From Anaerolineales bacterium (lineage in GTDB: Bacteria; Chloroflexota; Anaerolineae; Anaerolineales; UBA11858): 64,000 nucleotides of DNA. The stretch lies in assembly GCA_028278545.1 (NCBI GenBank), contig JANQED010000033.1, positions 1-64,000 of the forward strand, in the 5' to 3' direction. Both the position numbers and the translations under genes were made by a program. Position 1 is the first letter of the stretch. Each line of letters begins with the position of its first letter. The notes below the pieces were generated by a model, which was not told the origin of the DNA, ran no database searches, and saw only the letters and a program-made list of their open reading frames with translations. Below, in pieces: positions 15,023 to 22,555 of this stretch.

Positions 15023-17332
15023 ATGAGTGAACGCGAAGAGATCCAACCCGAAGAACGAGTAGAGAGCAGCGAAGCCGTCGAGAGCGCAGAGAGCGCTGAG
15101 CGTGTCGAAGAGCAGGCCTTGCAAGATGCAACCAGCGAACCTGGTGCCCGCATCGAAGAGACGCAAACCTTCGAGCAGTCGGAGGCTGTAGAAGAAGCAT
15201 TGAAAGAATCAATGGAGACGGCCGGACGCGAGGGCGATGCTATGCCTTCAGAGGTGGAAGTTGTCCCGACGGCCACGGATGATGGCTCAGAAATCGTGAA
15301 AGATGACCCTGGGCCTGGTGGCAGTGTCGCTGAGGTTGATGAGCCTGGCGACCCTCCCCCGCCCCCTGATGCTGAAGGTCGCGTCGCCCAGGCCGAGCAG
15401 TCTGAACAGGTCATACAAGAGGCGGATGCTTTGCCCGCAACCGATTTAAGCCCTTGGGTAGATGGCGATGTGGCTGAAGACCCAGACCACGGACCTGACC
15501 CAATTGAGCGATCTGCAGAAATCCCCGACGCTGGCGTGGGAACGTTTGCAACGGAAGAACCTGAACCCGGCGGTGCTCCTCAAACGACCGAGAGCAGGAT
15601 TGCCCCCAGTCCAGCCCCAGGTGGCGATGTGGCTGAAGACCCAGACCACGGACCTAATCCACTTGAACGATCTGCAGAAATCCCCGACGCTGGCGTGGGA
15701 ACGTTCGTAACGGAAGAACCTGAACCCGGCGGTGCTTCTCAAACGCCCGAGAGCAGGATTGCCCCCAGTCCAGACCCAGGTGGCGATGTGGTTGAAGACC
15801 CAGATCACGGACCCAACCCAATTGGACGGTCTGCAGAAACCCCCGAGACTGGCATAGGAACGTTTATCACGGACGACCCTGAACCCGGCGCTGATGCATT
15901 TGCCCAAACGCTGGAAGAGGGGATGTTGGTCACAGAGGAAGGCGAGTTTGTCGTCACAGGGGCAGAGGTCGGCGTGATGGCCGAAGCCCTGGAAGGCGAG
16001 CCAGGAGCAGAAGCCGAGGAAACTGCGGAAGAGGAAGGCCTCCAGGAGGGGGATGAAGGAAGCGAAGAAGGCCCCAAATGGTATCTGCACGAAGATGAGG
16101 ATGGCAATATCACGGTTGTGGATGAGAACGGCAAGCCGGTGGACAGCCCGCCCAATATCGTGAAGTTCAATGGCAAGTACTACGCTGTTTACCCGGGAGA
16201 TGAACTACCCATCAAAGAGGACGGCACCATTGATGACCCCCAGAAGCTGGCCAAGTACGAACTCACCCAGTATAAAGGCTCTACCGAAGGCATGTACCTG
16301 CATGAGGATGGCGATGGCAATATCACGGTCGTAGATGAGAATGGCAAGCAGGTGGACAGCCCGCCGAAGGTGGTCTACCACCAGGGCAAATACTATGCTG
16401 TTTATCCGGGCGAGAATCCTTTCAACGAGGATGGCTCGATCAAAGACCCCAGCAAGGTGGTCGAGTTGCCCAACTACAAGGCCTCCACTGAGGGCATGTA
16501 TCTGCATGAGGATGGCGAGGGTAATATCACGGTTGTAGATGAGAACGGCAAGCCGGTGGACAGCCCGCCGAAGGTGATCTACCATCAGGGCAAATACTAC
16601 GCCGTTTATCCGGGCGAGGATCCTTTCAACCAGGATGGCTCGATCAAAGACCCCGGTGGGCTGGTTGAGTTACCCAACTACCAGGCCTCCACCGAAGGTA
16701 TGTATCTGCATGAAGATGGCGAGGGCAATATCACTGTTGTGGATGAGAACGGCAAGCCGGTGGACAGCCCGCCAAAGGTGATCTACCACCAGGGCAAATA
16801 CTATGCTGTCAATCCGGGCGAGGATCCCTTCAACAAGGACGGTTCGATTAAAGACCCCGGCAAGCTGGTCGAGCTACCTAACTATAAGGGCACCACTGAG
16901 GGCATGTATCTGCACGAGGACGGAGAGGGCAACGTGACGGTGGTGGATGAGAACGGCAAGCCGGTGGACAGCCCGCCGAAGGTGATCTACCACCAGGGCA
17001 AATACTATGCTGTCAATCCGGGCGAGGATCCTTTCAACCAAGATGGCTCGATCAAAGACCCCGGTAAGCTGGTTGAGTTGCCTGGTTACAAGGCCTCCAC
17101 CGAAGACATGTATCTGCATGAAGATGGCGAGGGCAACCTGACGGTGGTGGATGAGAACGGCAAGCCGGTGGACAGCCCGCCAAAGGTAATTTCCTATCAG
17201 GGCAAATACTACGCTTTCTACCCTGGCGAGGACCCCTTCAATCCTGATGGCAGCGTCAAGGACCCCAGCAAGCTGGTCGAGCTGCCCAACTACAAACCCT
17301 CCTGGTGGAGCAAAAAAGCTGCACAAGCATAA
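15023..17332 (+). CDS. Acidic protein 3 with six 68-residue C-terminal repeats
   Basis: 769 aa, no Cys, no signal peptide. N-terminal 65 residues match acidic proteins 1 and 2. Residues 149-293 are two full and one shorter copy of a 53-residue Pro/Asp/Glu unit (VAEDPDHGPNP ... GVGTF). Residues 354-764 are six tandem units of 68 residues (first one 71), each with MYLHEDGEGN, TVVDENGKPVDSPPKV, YHQGKYYAVYPGEDPF and DPGKLVELPNYK. It ends PSWWSKKAAQA. The units look beta-rich and Tyr-rich. They could be multiple cores modified by the radical-SAM enzymes, or a repetitive surface or scaffold protein. RBS CAGGAGT. A strong hairpin follows the stop. Confidence 0.8.
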   Translation: MSEREEIQPEERVESSEAVESAESAERVEEQALQDATSEPGARIEETQTFEQSEAVEEALKESMETAGREGDAMPSEVEVVPTATDDGSEIVKDDPGPGGSVAEVDEPGDPPPPPDAEGRVAQAEQSEQVIQEADALPATDLSPWVDGDVAEDPDHGPDPIERSAEIPDAGVGTFATEEPEPGGAPQTTESRIAPSPAPGGDVAEDPDHGPNPLERSAEIPDAGVGTFVTEEPEPGGASQTPESRIAPSPDPGGDVVEDPDHGPNPIGRSAETPETGIGTFITDDPEPGADAFAQTLEEGMLVTEEGEFVVTGAEVGVMAEALEGEPGAEAEETAEEEGLQEGDEGSEEGPKWYLHEDEDGNITVVDENGKPVDSPPNIVKFNGKYYAVYPGDELPIKEDGTIDDPQKLAKYELTQYKGSTEGMYLHEDGDGNITVVDENGKQVDSPPKVVYHQGKYYAVYPGENPFNEDGSIKDPSKVVELPNYKASTEGMYLHEDGEGNITVVDENGKPVDSPPKVIYHQGKYYAVYPGEDPFNQDGSIKDPGGLVELPNYQASTEGMYLHEDGEGNITVVDENGKPVDSPPKVIYHQGKYYAVNPGEDPFNKDGSIKDPGKLVELPNYKGTTEGMYLHEDGEGNVTVVDENGKPVDSPPKVIYHQGKYYAVNPGEDPFNQDGSIKDPGKLVELPGYKASTEDMYLHEDGEGNLTVVDENGKPVDSPPKVISYQGKYYAFYPGEDPFNPDGSVKDPSKLVELPNYKPSWWSKKAAQA
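15467..15901 (+). repeat. Tandem repeat, 159-bp period, 2.7 copies
   Basis: Units begin at 15467, 15626 and 15785 inside acidic protein 3, encoding 53 residues each (the third is shorter). DNA identity is high, so the copies arose recently by duplication. Confidence 0.85.
16082..17314 (+). repeat. Tandem repeat, 204-bp period, six copies
   Basis: Units start at 16082, 16295, 16499, 16703, 16907 and 17111. The first is 213 bp, the others 204 bp. Each encodes a 68-residue domain of acidic protein 3. Blocks such as GATGAGAACGGCAAG recur almost unchanged, while the YHQG and PGEDPF blocks vary slightly. Confidence 0.92.
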
Positions 17333-17360
17333 GATCGAAGCAGGTCAGTAGACTAAATCT

Positions 17361-17406
17361 CCAAAAGGGATGCGTAGATTGCTTTATGAGCACGCATCCC
17401 TTTTGG
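17361..17406. terminator. Strong bidirectional hairpin between acidic protein 3 and the M16 peptidase
   Basis: Perfect 15-bp stem CCAAAAGGGATGCGT (17361-17375) / ACGCATCCCTTTTGG (17392-17406), 16-nt loop. It lies between convergent genes, with T-rich arms on both strands. Confidence 0.8.
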
Positions 17407-17526
17407 TGTATTCTGATAGGCCGATTTGGTTAATGCTGCGTAAACAACGTAGCTTAGGTTAATCAACGCCCCTTCGACTGCACCACGCTCCGCTCAGGGA
17501 GATCAGTGCTACTTTTCCCCATTTCT

Positions 17527-18750
17527 TTATGTGCTGCCGACCGTGGCCAACACATATCCATCCTCATTGAGGTATTGGTGAGCGGCTTCCTGGACTCCCA
17601 GGGGCGTGACCCCGTTGATGCGGGCGATGGCTTTTTCGAAAGGCTCTACCTGATGCAGCAAGGCCTCGATGCCAAAGATGCCTGCCAGCGAGAGATTGGT
17701 CTCGAAGCGGCGCGCCAGAGTCCCGGCGTAGTTGCCTTGGGCGGTTTTTAATTCCGCCTCACTGATCCCGGCTTCTCGGAGTGCCAACCATTCGTCCAGG
17801 ATGGCGTCCTGAACAAGGGTCAGATTCTCCGGCGCGCAGGCGGCATGGACGGCCAGATAGCCGCAGTCCTCGTAAACGGACGAGACCGCGTTGACGCTGT
17901 ATACCAACCCCGACGTCTCTCGCAACTGCTGGTACAGCCGCCCGCTGGCGCCCATGCCCAGGACCAATTCGATGATTTTCAGTGCTGATCGCTGGGGGTG
18001 TTTCAGCCCTACAGTGGGTACGCCTAACAGCATATAGGTGTGCCGGGTATCTCTTTCTAGGTGCGCGCCAACGGGGGTGTCTATGGCCGGAGCGACTATA
18101 AACTCGGGGCGTTGCTCAGGGCCGGGAGGGAAATCGCTGAACGCGCCCCGGGCCAGAGCCAAGGCTTCATCGTGCCCCACACCCCCACAGATGACCAGGA
18201 CGGCATTGCCGCCGACAAAGCGCTGGCGGTGGAACTCCCCCAGGGTACTGATCTCCAGGTCACGAAGCCCCTCCACGAGGCCGGTTACTGGATTACGCAG
18301 GGATGAGTCCCCCCAGAGATTTCGCGAAAAGAGGTCATAGAGTGCGCTGCCCCGGTCGCGGCTTTGCTCCAGTTCTCCCAGCACGACCAGTTTCTCATCC
18401 AGGAAGTCCTCTTGGGAGAGCCTGGGGTGCAGGATCAGGTCTGCTAACAGGGTCAACGCCAAAGGCAGATCAGCGGCCAGGGTGACGGTGTGCAGCGAGA
18501 GATATTCTCGGGTGGTGTGGGCATTGATCTCTCCGCCGCGGGCTTCGATAGCGCTGAAAATCTCTTGCGATGTGCGCTGCTGAGTGCCCTTGAAGAGCAT
18601 ATGCTCGAGCATATGCGCTAGGCCGGGGTGATCGCCGTCGTAGCGACTGCCGGCGCGCACAAAAAACCGGGCCGCTACCGTGCGCGCTTCCGGCCGGTGA
18701 ATGGTGATCAATCGCAGGCCGTTGCTTAGTGTCGTTTGTTGATAGTCCAC
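17527..18750 (-). CDS. M16 family zinc metallopeptidase
   Basis: 407 aa, single-chain pitrilysin-like peptidase. The inverted zinc motif HxxEH is H46-MLE-H50, and E126 in LVVLGELEQ is the expected third ligand about 76 residues later. The C-terminal half has the partner-domain pattern GLVYSVNAVSSVYEDCGY, so the enzyme appears active. M16 peptidases cleave unfolded peptides and act in several RiPP pathways (for example PQQ). It is the last gene of a minus-strand run with the ECF sigma factor and PqqD-M50 genes, and convergent with the acidic-protein operon. This makes it a candidate leader or repeat protease. A housekeeping role cannot be excluded. Confidence 0.88.
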   Translation of the reverse strand: MDYQQTTLSNGLRLITIHRPEARTVAARFFVRAGSRYDGDHPGLAHMLEHMLFKGTQQRTSQEIFSAIEARGGEINAHTTREYLSLHTVTLAADLPLALTLLADLILHPRLSQEDFLDEKLVVLGELEQSRDRGSALYDLFSRNLWGDSSLRNPVTGLVEGLRDLEISTLGEFHRQRFVGGNAVLVICGGVGHDEALALARGAFSDFPPGPEQRPEFIVAPAIDTPVGAHLERDTRHTYMLLGVPTVGLKHPQRSALKIIELVLGMGASGRLYQQLRETSGLVYSVNAVSSVYEDCGYLAVHAACAPENLTLVQDAILDEWLALREAGISEAELKTAQGNYAGTLARRFETNLSLAGIFGIEALLHQVEPFEKAIARINGVTPLGVQEAAHQYLNEDGYVLATVGST

Positions 18751-18802
18751 TGAGGGGGAAGCTGTGAATAGAAGGGGAGTCCGGGAATATCTCCGGGTTT
18801 CC

Positions 18803-19243
18803 TTATAATAAGCCCGACTTGCTGATGCGCTCGTCCAGGTCGGTCAGCCATTCTTCCAGGTTCTCGGGCTCCATCTCCTTCAAGGCGGCGATCTCCGCCG
18901 GCGAGAGCTGGAAACCGGCTCTTTGCAGGGTGGCCTCCGGAGATGCGAAGAAGCTGGTGCGGAATTCCTCGTCGCCGATCAGGCGGTTGATGACCTCTTG
19001 CAGGCGCTCGCTGAGGGTCTCTTTCTTTTTAGGCAGCGCGGCCATGGCGAGATTGCGCAGCCGGATGGCAAAAGCTGGGTCGGGGGTGGCCTGGCTGGCC
19101 GCATGCAGCCTTTGCACGGTCTCTGCCAGGTCGCCCAATTGGTCTAATTTCTCAACATTGACCTCTTCGCCTTCAAAAAGGCGGTCGGTGAGATCGGCCA
19201 GTTTCCCTGCCAACGCTTGTTCGTCTTTTTTCGTAACCATCAT
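18803..19243 (-). CDS. Small protein with Nif11/Franean1_4349-like C-terminal segment
   Basis: 146 aa, no Cys. Residues 1-72 are helical and acidic, with a DPAFAIRLRNLAMAALP pattern common in small proteins next to ECF sigma factors. Residues about 78-140 (RLIGDEEFRTSFFASPEATL, GFQLSPAEIAALKEM, DLDERISKSGLL) resemble the helical leader-type domain of Nif11 and Franean1_4349-family RiPP precursors as I remember them. It lies 26 nt after the sigma-factor gene, so it could be an anti-sigma or co-regulator, or a precursor-like protein. No core-like tail follows the domain. Family call is tentative. Confidence 0.6.
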   Translation of the reverse strand: MMVTKKDEQALAGKLADLTDRLFEGEEVNVEKLDQLGDLAETVQRLHAASQATPDPAFAIRLRNLAMAALPKKKETLSERLQEVINRLIGDEEFRTSFFASPEATLQRAGFQLSPAEIAALKEMEPENLEEWLTDLDERISKSGLL

Positions 19244-19269
19244 TTTATGCCTATACGGTTAGTCGTCCG

Positions 19270-19830
19270 CTAACCGGAAAAAGTAACCTCGGCGTTGAAT
19301 TCAACGATCTTCCCCTGGCAAGCCTCGACGGCGCGGTAGAAGCGCAATTTGGCTGCGCCCAGTTTGATATCCAGGCGGTCGGCGACTTCCTGGAAGGGCA
19401 GCCCCTCAGCCAGACGCAGCAGGATGATCTCGCGGTGGCTCTCCGGCAGGGCGCGCAGGGCCTGCTGGAGGAGCAAGGCATCGGCGATGTTCTCGAAGGG
19501 GCTTTCGTCGGCGGTCTGCCCGGCTTTTTCCAGGTCAACCTGTTTTACCTGGCGCTCGCGCTTGCGGTAATAGTCGGCCACGCGGCGTTTGACGATGCGG
19601 TACAACCAGGTGGAGAAGGACGAGCTGCTGCGAAAACCGCCTATAGAGCGCGCCACGGAGATGAAAACCTCCTGGGTCACGTCCTCGACGTCTGTCTCCG
19701 GCACCAGGGCGTAGACGCGGCGGTAGACTTTGGTGAGGTAGTGATCATAAATCTCGCCAAAGGCAGTCTGATCCCCTTGTTGGGCAGCCTCGATGAGCTT
19801 CGCCTCGTGTTCAGGTGTCCAGGTCACCAT
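19270..19830 (-). CDS. ECF-type RNA polymerase sigma factor
   Basis: 186 aa. Region 2 (about 20-85: GDQTAFGEIYDHYLTKVYRRVY ... DVEDVTQEVFISVAR ... FSTWLYRIVKRRVADYYRK, listed in parts) and region 4 (about 125-175: LPESHREIILLRLAEGLPFQ and EVADRLDIKLGAAKLRFYRA) are both complete; region 3 is absent, as in ECF factors. There is no C-terminal extension. It lies in the same direction as the PqqD-M50 gene upstream and the Nif11-like gene downstream. It probably controls this cluster, perhaps in response to intramembrane proteolysis by the neighbouring M50 protease; that link is inference. No zinc-finger anti-sigma factor is evident beside it. Confidence 0.93.
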   Translation of the reverse strand: MVTWTPEHEAKLIEAAQQGDQTAFGEIYDHYLTKVYRRVYALVPETDVEDVTQEVFISVARSIGGFRSSSSFSTWLYRIVKRRVADYYRKRERQVKQVDLEKAGQTADESPFENIADALLLQQALRALPESHREIILLRLAEGLPFQEVADRLDIKLGAAKLRFYRAVEACQGKIVEFNAEVTFSG

Positions 19831-19914
19831 GATTCCTATCGATATCTGTTTTGTACAACAACCAACGATGAAATGAGATCGAGACCAGGGTCGATTTGAT
19901 TATAATCGATGATT
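19831..19914 (-). promoter_or_regulatory. Intergenic region before the ECF sigma gene
   Basis: A minus-strand TATAAT (19904-19899) is present without a matching -35. Two ATCGAT palindromes lie nearby (around 19840 and 19908). It may hold a self-regulated ECF promoter. Confidence 0.3.
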
Positions 19915-21522
19915 TTATATGCTTGCCCTCTTCCGTCTCTGAAAGAAAGGCCACAGCAGCACTATGGCTAACAGCGCTGCCAGGGTGATCAGGAGCGCCA
20001 GCCCCCAGGTGGGGCCCAACACGCCTTGCAAGAAGCCCAAGAGGGTATTCCCAATCAGCCAGATCGCCGTGAAAATGGCGACGGCAGTCCATACCAATGA
20101 TAGCAGGCCAAAGACGGCGAATATCTTCTCTTCTCTCTCAAAGGATTCTCCGCTGAGGAGTTTGGGCCACAAATCCTTGCGCACAAAATCCAGCGCCCGC
20201 GCCCGCAGCATAGGCATCTCCAGCCAGTCCATCAGGATGAAATAGCCATCTAATTGCAGCAAGGGGTTGAGATTGACGAAAGAAAGCAGCAGGCACAGCA
20301 TGGCAAACTGGTACAGCAGCCCGGCTAGTGGCGAGGGCATCACGAAGATGAGCAGGCTGGCTACCGCGGCCAGGAAGAAGCCCGAATAGGGGCCTGCCCA
20401 GGTCACCAGGATACGCGGGCGGCGCGGCTCCATCCAGATGTCGCTGGTTTCGACGAAAAAGGCCGGCATCCCCAGGTAGATCATAAAGCCGGCCCGGTGC
20501 ACCTCGCGCCCGAAGTGCTTGCAGGCGAAGGCATGAGCCGCCTCGTGCAGCAGGATGGCAAAGAACTGAGCCAGATACAGCCCCGCCAGCCCCATTGCCA
20601 GTCCGCCGCTGCCGCCGCGCAAGAGGGAATAATTCCCCAGCCAGGCATGGTAGCCGAAAGCGGCCAGCCCGGCCAGGGTGATCAGCAGGATGATGACCTG
20701 GACGGGCCTGGTGAAGACTAAAAAGAGGCCCGCCTTGTACAGCCTGGAAAGGGCGTTGTCAATGCCGCTGATGGAGAAGGTCTTTTGCAGAAATGCCCCC
20801 ACCAGCCAACTTCGCAGGCGTTGGAGGCGGTTTTGGCCCAAAGCCTGGGCCGTGCTGGCGAACAGGTCCCCTCGTGATTCCACCAGAAAACCTTTGGCGT
20901 CTAATTGCCCCAACAGGGAGAGCAGACCCTCGACGGCCAGGGATTTGTAACGCTCAAAATAAGCCACGGCCATATCGCGCACGCTGTGCTGGCCGTCCAT
21001 CAGATTCCACAGGAAGACCTGTTCTTCGCTCAGGCGCAAATAGGTGCCCGCCCGCAGATTCTTGAGGATGTAATACCCCTCTCCCCCGACGGTGTGCAGT
21101 TTTTTCAAAGCCCAGCCCAAGCGGCGCGCCGGTTTGTGGCGGGTGTAGTCGCCGGCCTGCGTTGTAGCGCTCCACACGTCCGCACTGGCCTGAGGCTGTG
21201 CCAGGGTCTCGTCGGCGAGCTGGGCCCAGATGCCCCTATCAGCGCGCGGAGGCGGGGGAATCCTTTGGATTTCGCGCCACAGGTCGTAGCGCGGACGGAT
21301 GATCAGGGTCTCGTCGTCCACAGCGTCCCAAATATTGGCAGCCTGGCGTTCATGGATCAACAGGGTCTCTTTTTCTAAGTCCCCCCACATTCCCCCGGGG
21401 CGTTCGCCCAGGTTCTGCCATAAGTCGAACTCCCCACCTGCTTGCGGCGTTACTATGACCCGCTGCCAGACGCCCCCGCTGGTATCCCCGGTAGGGATGG
21501 CTGCCCAGATACTCCTCTTCAT
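19915..21522 (-). CDS. PqqD-like domain fused to an M50 (site-2-type) membrane metalloprotease
   Basis: 535 aa. Residues 1-125 hold about eight short hydrophobic-Trp motifs (IW, VW, LW, MW) with W at 6, 19, 35, 46, 65, 82, 99 and 117, several followed by DDETL-like stretches. Residues about 139-215 (LHTVGGEGYYILKNLRAGTY ... VFLWNLMDGQHSVRDMA) match a PqqD-type peptide-binding winged helix. The remainder is a polytopic M50 protease with HEAAH (326-330) and the third ligand in NLNPLLQLDG (D425), so catalysis looks possible. It overlaps the FHA gene by 4 nt. It would bind a peptide substrate in the cytoplasm and cleave or move it at the membrane. Confidence 0.88.
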   Translation of the reverse strand: MKRSIWAAIPTGDTSGGVWQRVIVTPQAGGEFDLWQNLGERPGGMWGDLEKETLLIHERQAANIWDAVDDETLIIRPRYDLWREIQRIPPPPRADRGIWAQLADETLAQPQASADVWSATTQAGDYTRHKPARRLGWALKKLHTVGGEGYYILKNLRAGTYLRLSEEQVFLWNLMDGQHSVRDMAVAYFERYKSLAVEGLLSLLGQLDAKGFLVESRGDLFASTAQALGQNRLQRLRSWLVGAFLQKTFSISGIDNALSRLYKAGLFLVFTRPVQVIILLITLAGLAAFGYHAWLGNYSLLRGGSGGLAMGLAGLYLAQFFAILLHEAAHAFACKHFGREVHRAGFMIYLGMPAFFVETSDIWMEPRRPRILVTWAGPYSGFFLAAVASLLIFVMPSPLAGLLYQFAMLCLLLSFVNLNPLLQLDGYFILMDWLEMPMLRARALDFVRKDLWPKLLSGESFEREEKIFAVFGLLSLVWTAVAIFTAIWLIGNTLLGFLQGVLGPTWGLALLITLAALLAIVLLWPFFQRRKRASI

Positions 21523-22154
21523 GCCTGGCTTTTCTTAAGGTTGAAGGTCAGCGGATGTTCCCCAAAGAGAATGGTATCGCCGTCCTGGAGGGGCTGCGGT
21601 TCGGAGATCAATTGGCCGTTGACCACCGTCCCGTTGGCGCTGCCCAAATCGGTCAGAACGAATACATCTTCCTGGTAGATGATCTCGGCATGGGGGCGGG
21701 AGACGGCGCGGTCAGGCAGGCAGATATCCCAGCCCGAGCCGCGCCCGACGGTGTGTTTAGCTTTGTTCAGTTCGAAGAGGGTGCCGTCATGGGCGACAAG
21801 CGAGGCTTGCAGGGAGGATTCCGGGACAACCAGCGTGGAACGAGGCGCCTCCTCGGGGTCAGCTGCCAACTCAAAACGTAGTTCGACGGGACCGATTTGG
21901 AGCTGATCGCCATGTTCGAGCGGGCGCGTGTCCTCCAGAAGTTCTCCGTTAAGATAAGTCCCATTGAAGCTGCCCAGATCGGAGATCAAGTAGGCCTCGC
22001 CATCGAAATAGACCTCGGTGTGCTGGCGTGAGATGCGTTCGTCGAGCAGGACGATATCGCAGTCGCGCCCGCGCCCGATGACGGCGATTTCGTCATCGAA
22101 CACAAATTCTCCCTGCTGGTCTATGGGGAATTGCCAGGTGATACGGGCTTCCAA
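21519..22154 (-). CDS. Protein with two FHA domains
   Basis: 211 aa, almost entirely two FHA domains joined by a short linker. FHA1 (about 19-97) has GRGRDCDI, SRQHTE (42-47) and GSFNGTYLN (61-69). FHA2 (about 124-206) has GRGSGWDI, SRPHAE (152-157) and GSANGTVVN. Both keep the Ser, His and Asn needed to hold phosphothreonine. It is probably an adaptor that links Ser/Thr-kinase signalling to the membrane protease with which it is translationally coupled (ATGA overlap at 21519-21522). Which phosphoprotein it binds is unknown; the receptor kinase at 2534-4390 is the only kinase in the window. Confidence 0.93.
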   Translation of the reverse strand: MEARITWQFPIDQQGEFVFDDEIAVIGRGRDCDIVLLDERISRQHTEVYFDGEAYLISDLGSFNGTYLNGELLEDTRPLEHGDQLQIGPVELRFELAADPEEAPRSTLVVPESSLQASLVAHDGTLFELNKAKHTVGRGSGWDICLPDRAVSRPHAEIIYQEDVFVLTDLGSANGTVVNGQLISEPQPLQDGDTILFGEHPLTFNLKKSQA

Positions 22155-22163
22155 CGTCCCTCC

Positions 22164-22379
22164 TCAGTCCAGATAGGGCGTTTCCAGCGGCTCGGGCTGC
22201 GGCTTGCAGATACCACAGAAGATGGCATCGGCCACCACCAGCGATTTGAGCACTTTTTTGCTCTCGCTGGGGTAAACGCTGACGATATAGTTCATCGTCT
22301 GGGCGTGGCCCTTGCAGACCGCGCGCCCACAAAAGCGGCACACGGCCTGGGCGGGTTGGTTGCATTGCCAACAATTCAT
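22164..22379 (-). CDS. Small zinc-binding (B-box-like) protein
   Basis: 71 aa, first gene of the minus-strand FHA/PqqD-M50 operon. Metal-binding residues are CWQC (3, 6), CRFC (14, 17), C22, H25 and FCGIC (55, 58), enough for two zinc sites. Similar short zinc-ribbon proteins are often found near FHA or membrane-stress genes in this group, but I know no function. It begins 33 nt after the predicted transcription start and ends 9 nt before the double-FHA gene, so co-expression is very likely. Confidence 0.75.
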   Translation of the reverse strand: MNCWQCNQPAQAVCRFCGRAVCKGHAQTMNYIVSVYPSESKKVLKSLVVADAIFCGICKPQPEPLETPYLD

Positions 22380-22419
22380 GCTAGGCTCCTGGATGGCAGT
22401 TGAGGCGGTTGTTTTCTAG

Positions 22420-22448
22420 AGTATAGAACAAGCCCTGGTTTTGGTCAA
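22420..22448 (-). promoter_or_regulatory. Sigma-70 promoter of the zinc-binding/FHA/PqqD-M50 operon
   Basis: Minus strand: -35 TTGACC (22448-22443), exactly 17 nt, -10 TATACT (22425-22420). The expected start is near 22413, about 33 nt before the first gene. Confidence 0.75.
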
Positions 22449-22456
22449 ATGGAAAC

Positions 22457-22486
22457 AAAAAAATCACCGCCGAAACAGGCGGTGAT
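22457..22486 (-). terminator. Rho-independent terminator of ada
   Basis: Minus strand: ATCACCGCC / GGCGGTGAT stem (22486-22463), 6-nt loop, followed by a T-run (22463-22457). A textbook terminator about 70 nt after the ada stop. Confidence 0.9.
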
Positions 22487-22555
22487 GCGCATTTTGCTGG
22501 GCATATCTGGTTCATAAGCCATCACAGAGGATCGGCTTATGCCCGGTATTTGTCT

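Noticed and set aside
16082-17314. CRISPR or other non-coding array
   Set aside because: The 204-bp repeats are in frame, protein-coding and without spacers.
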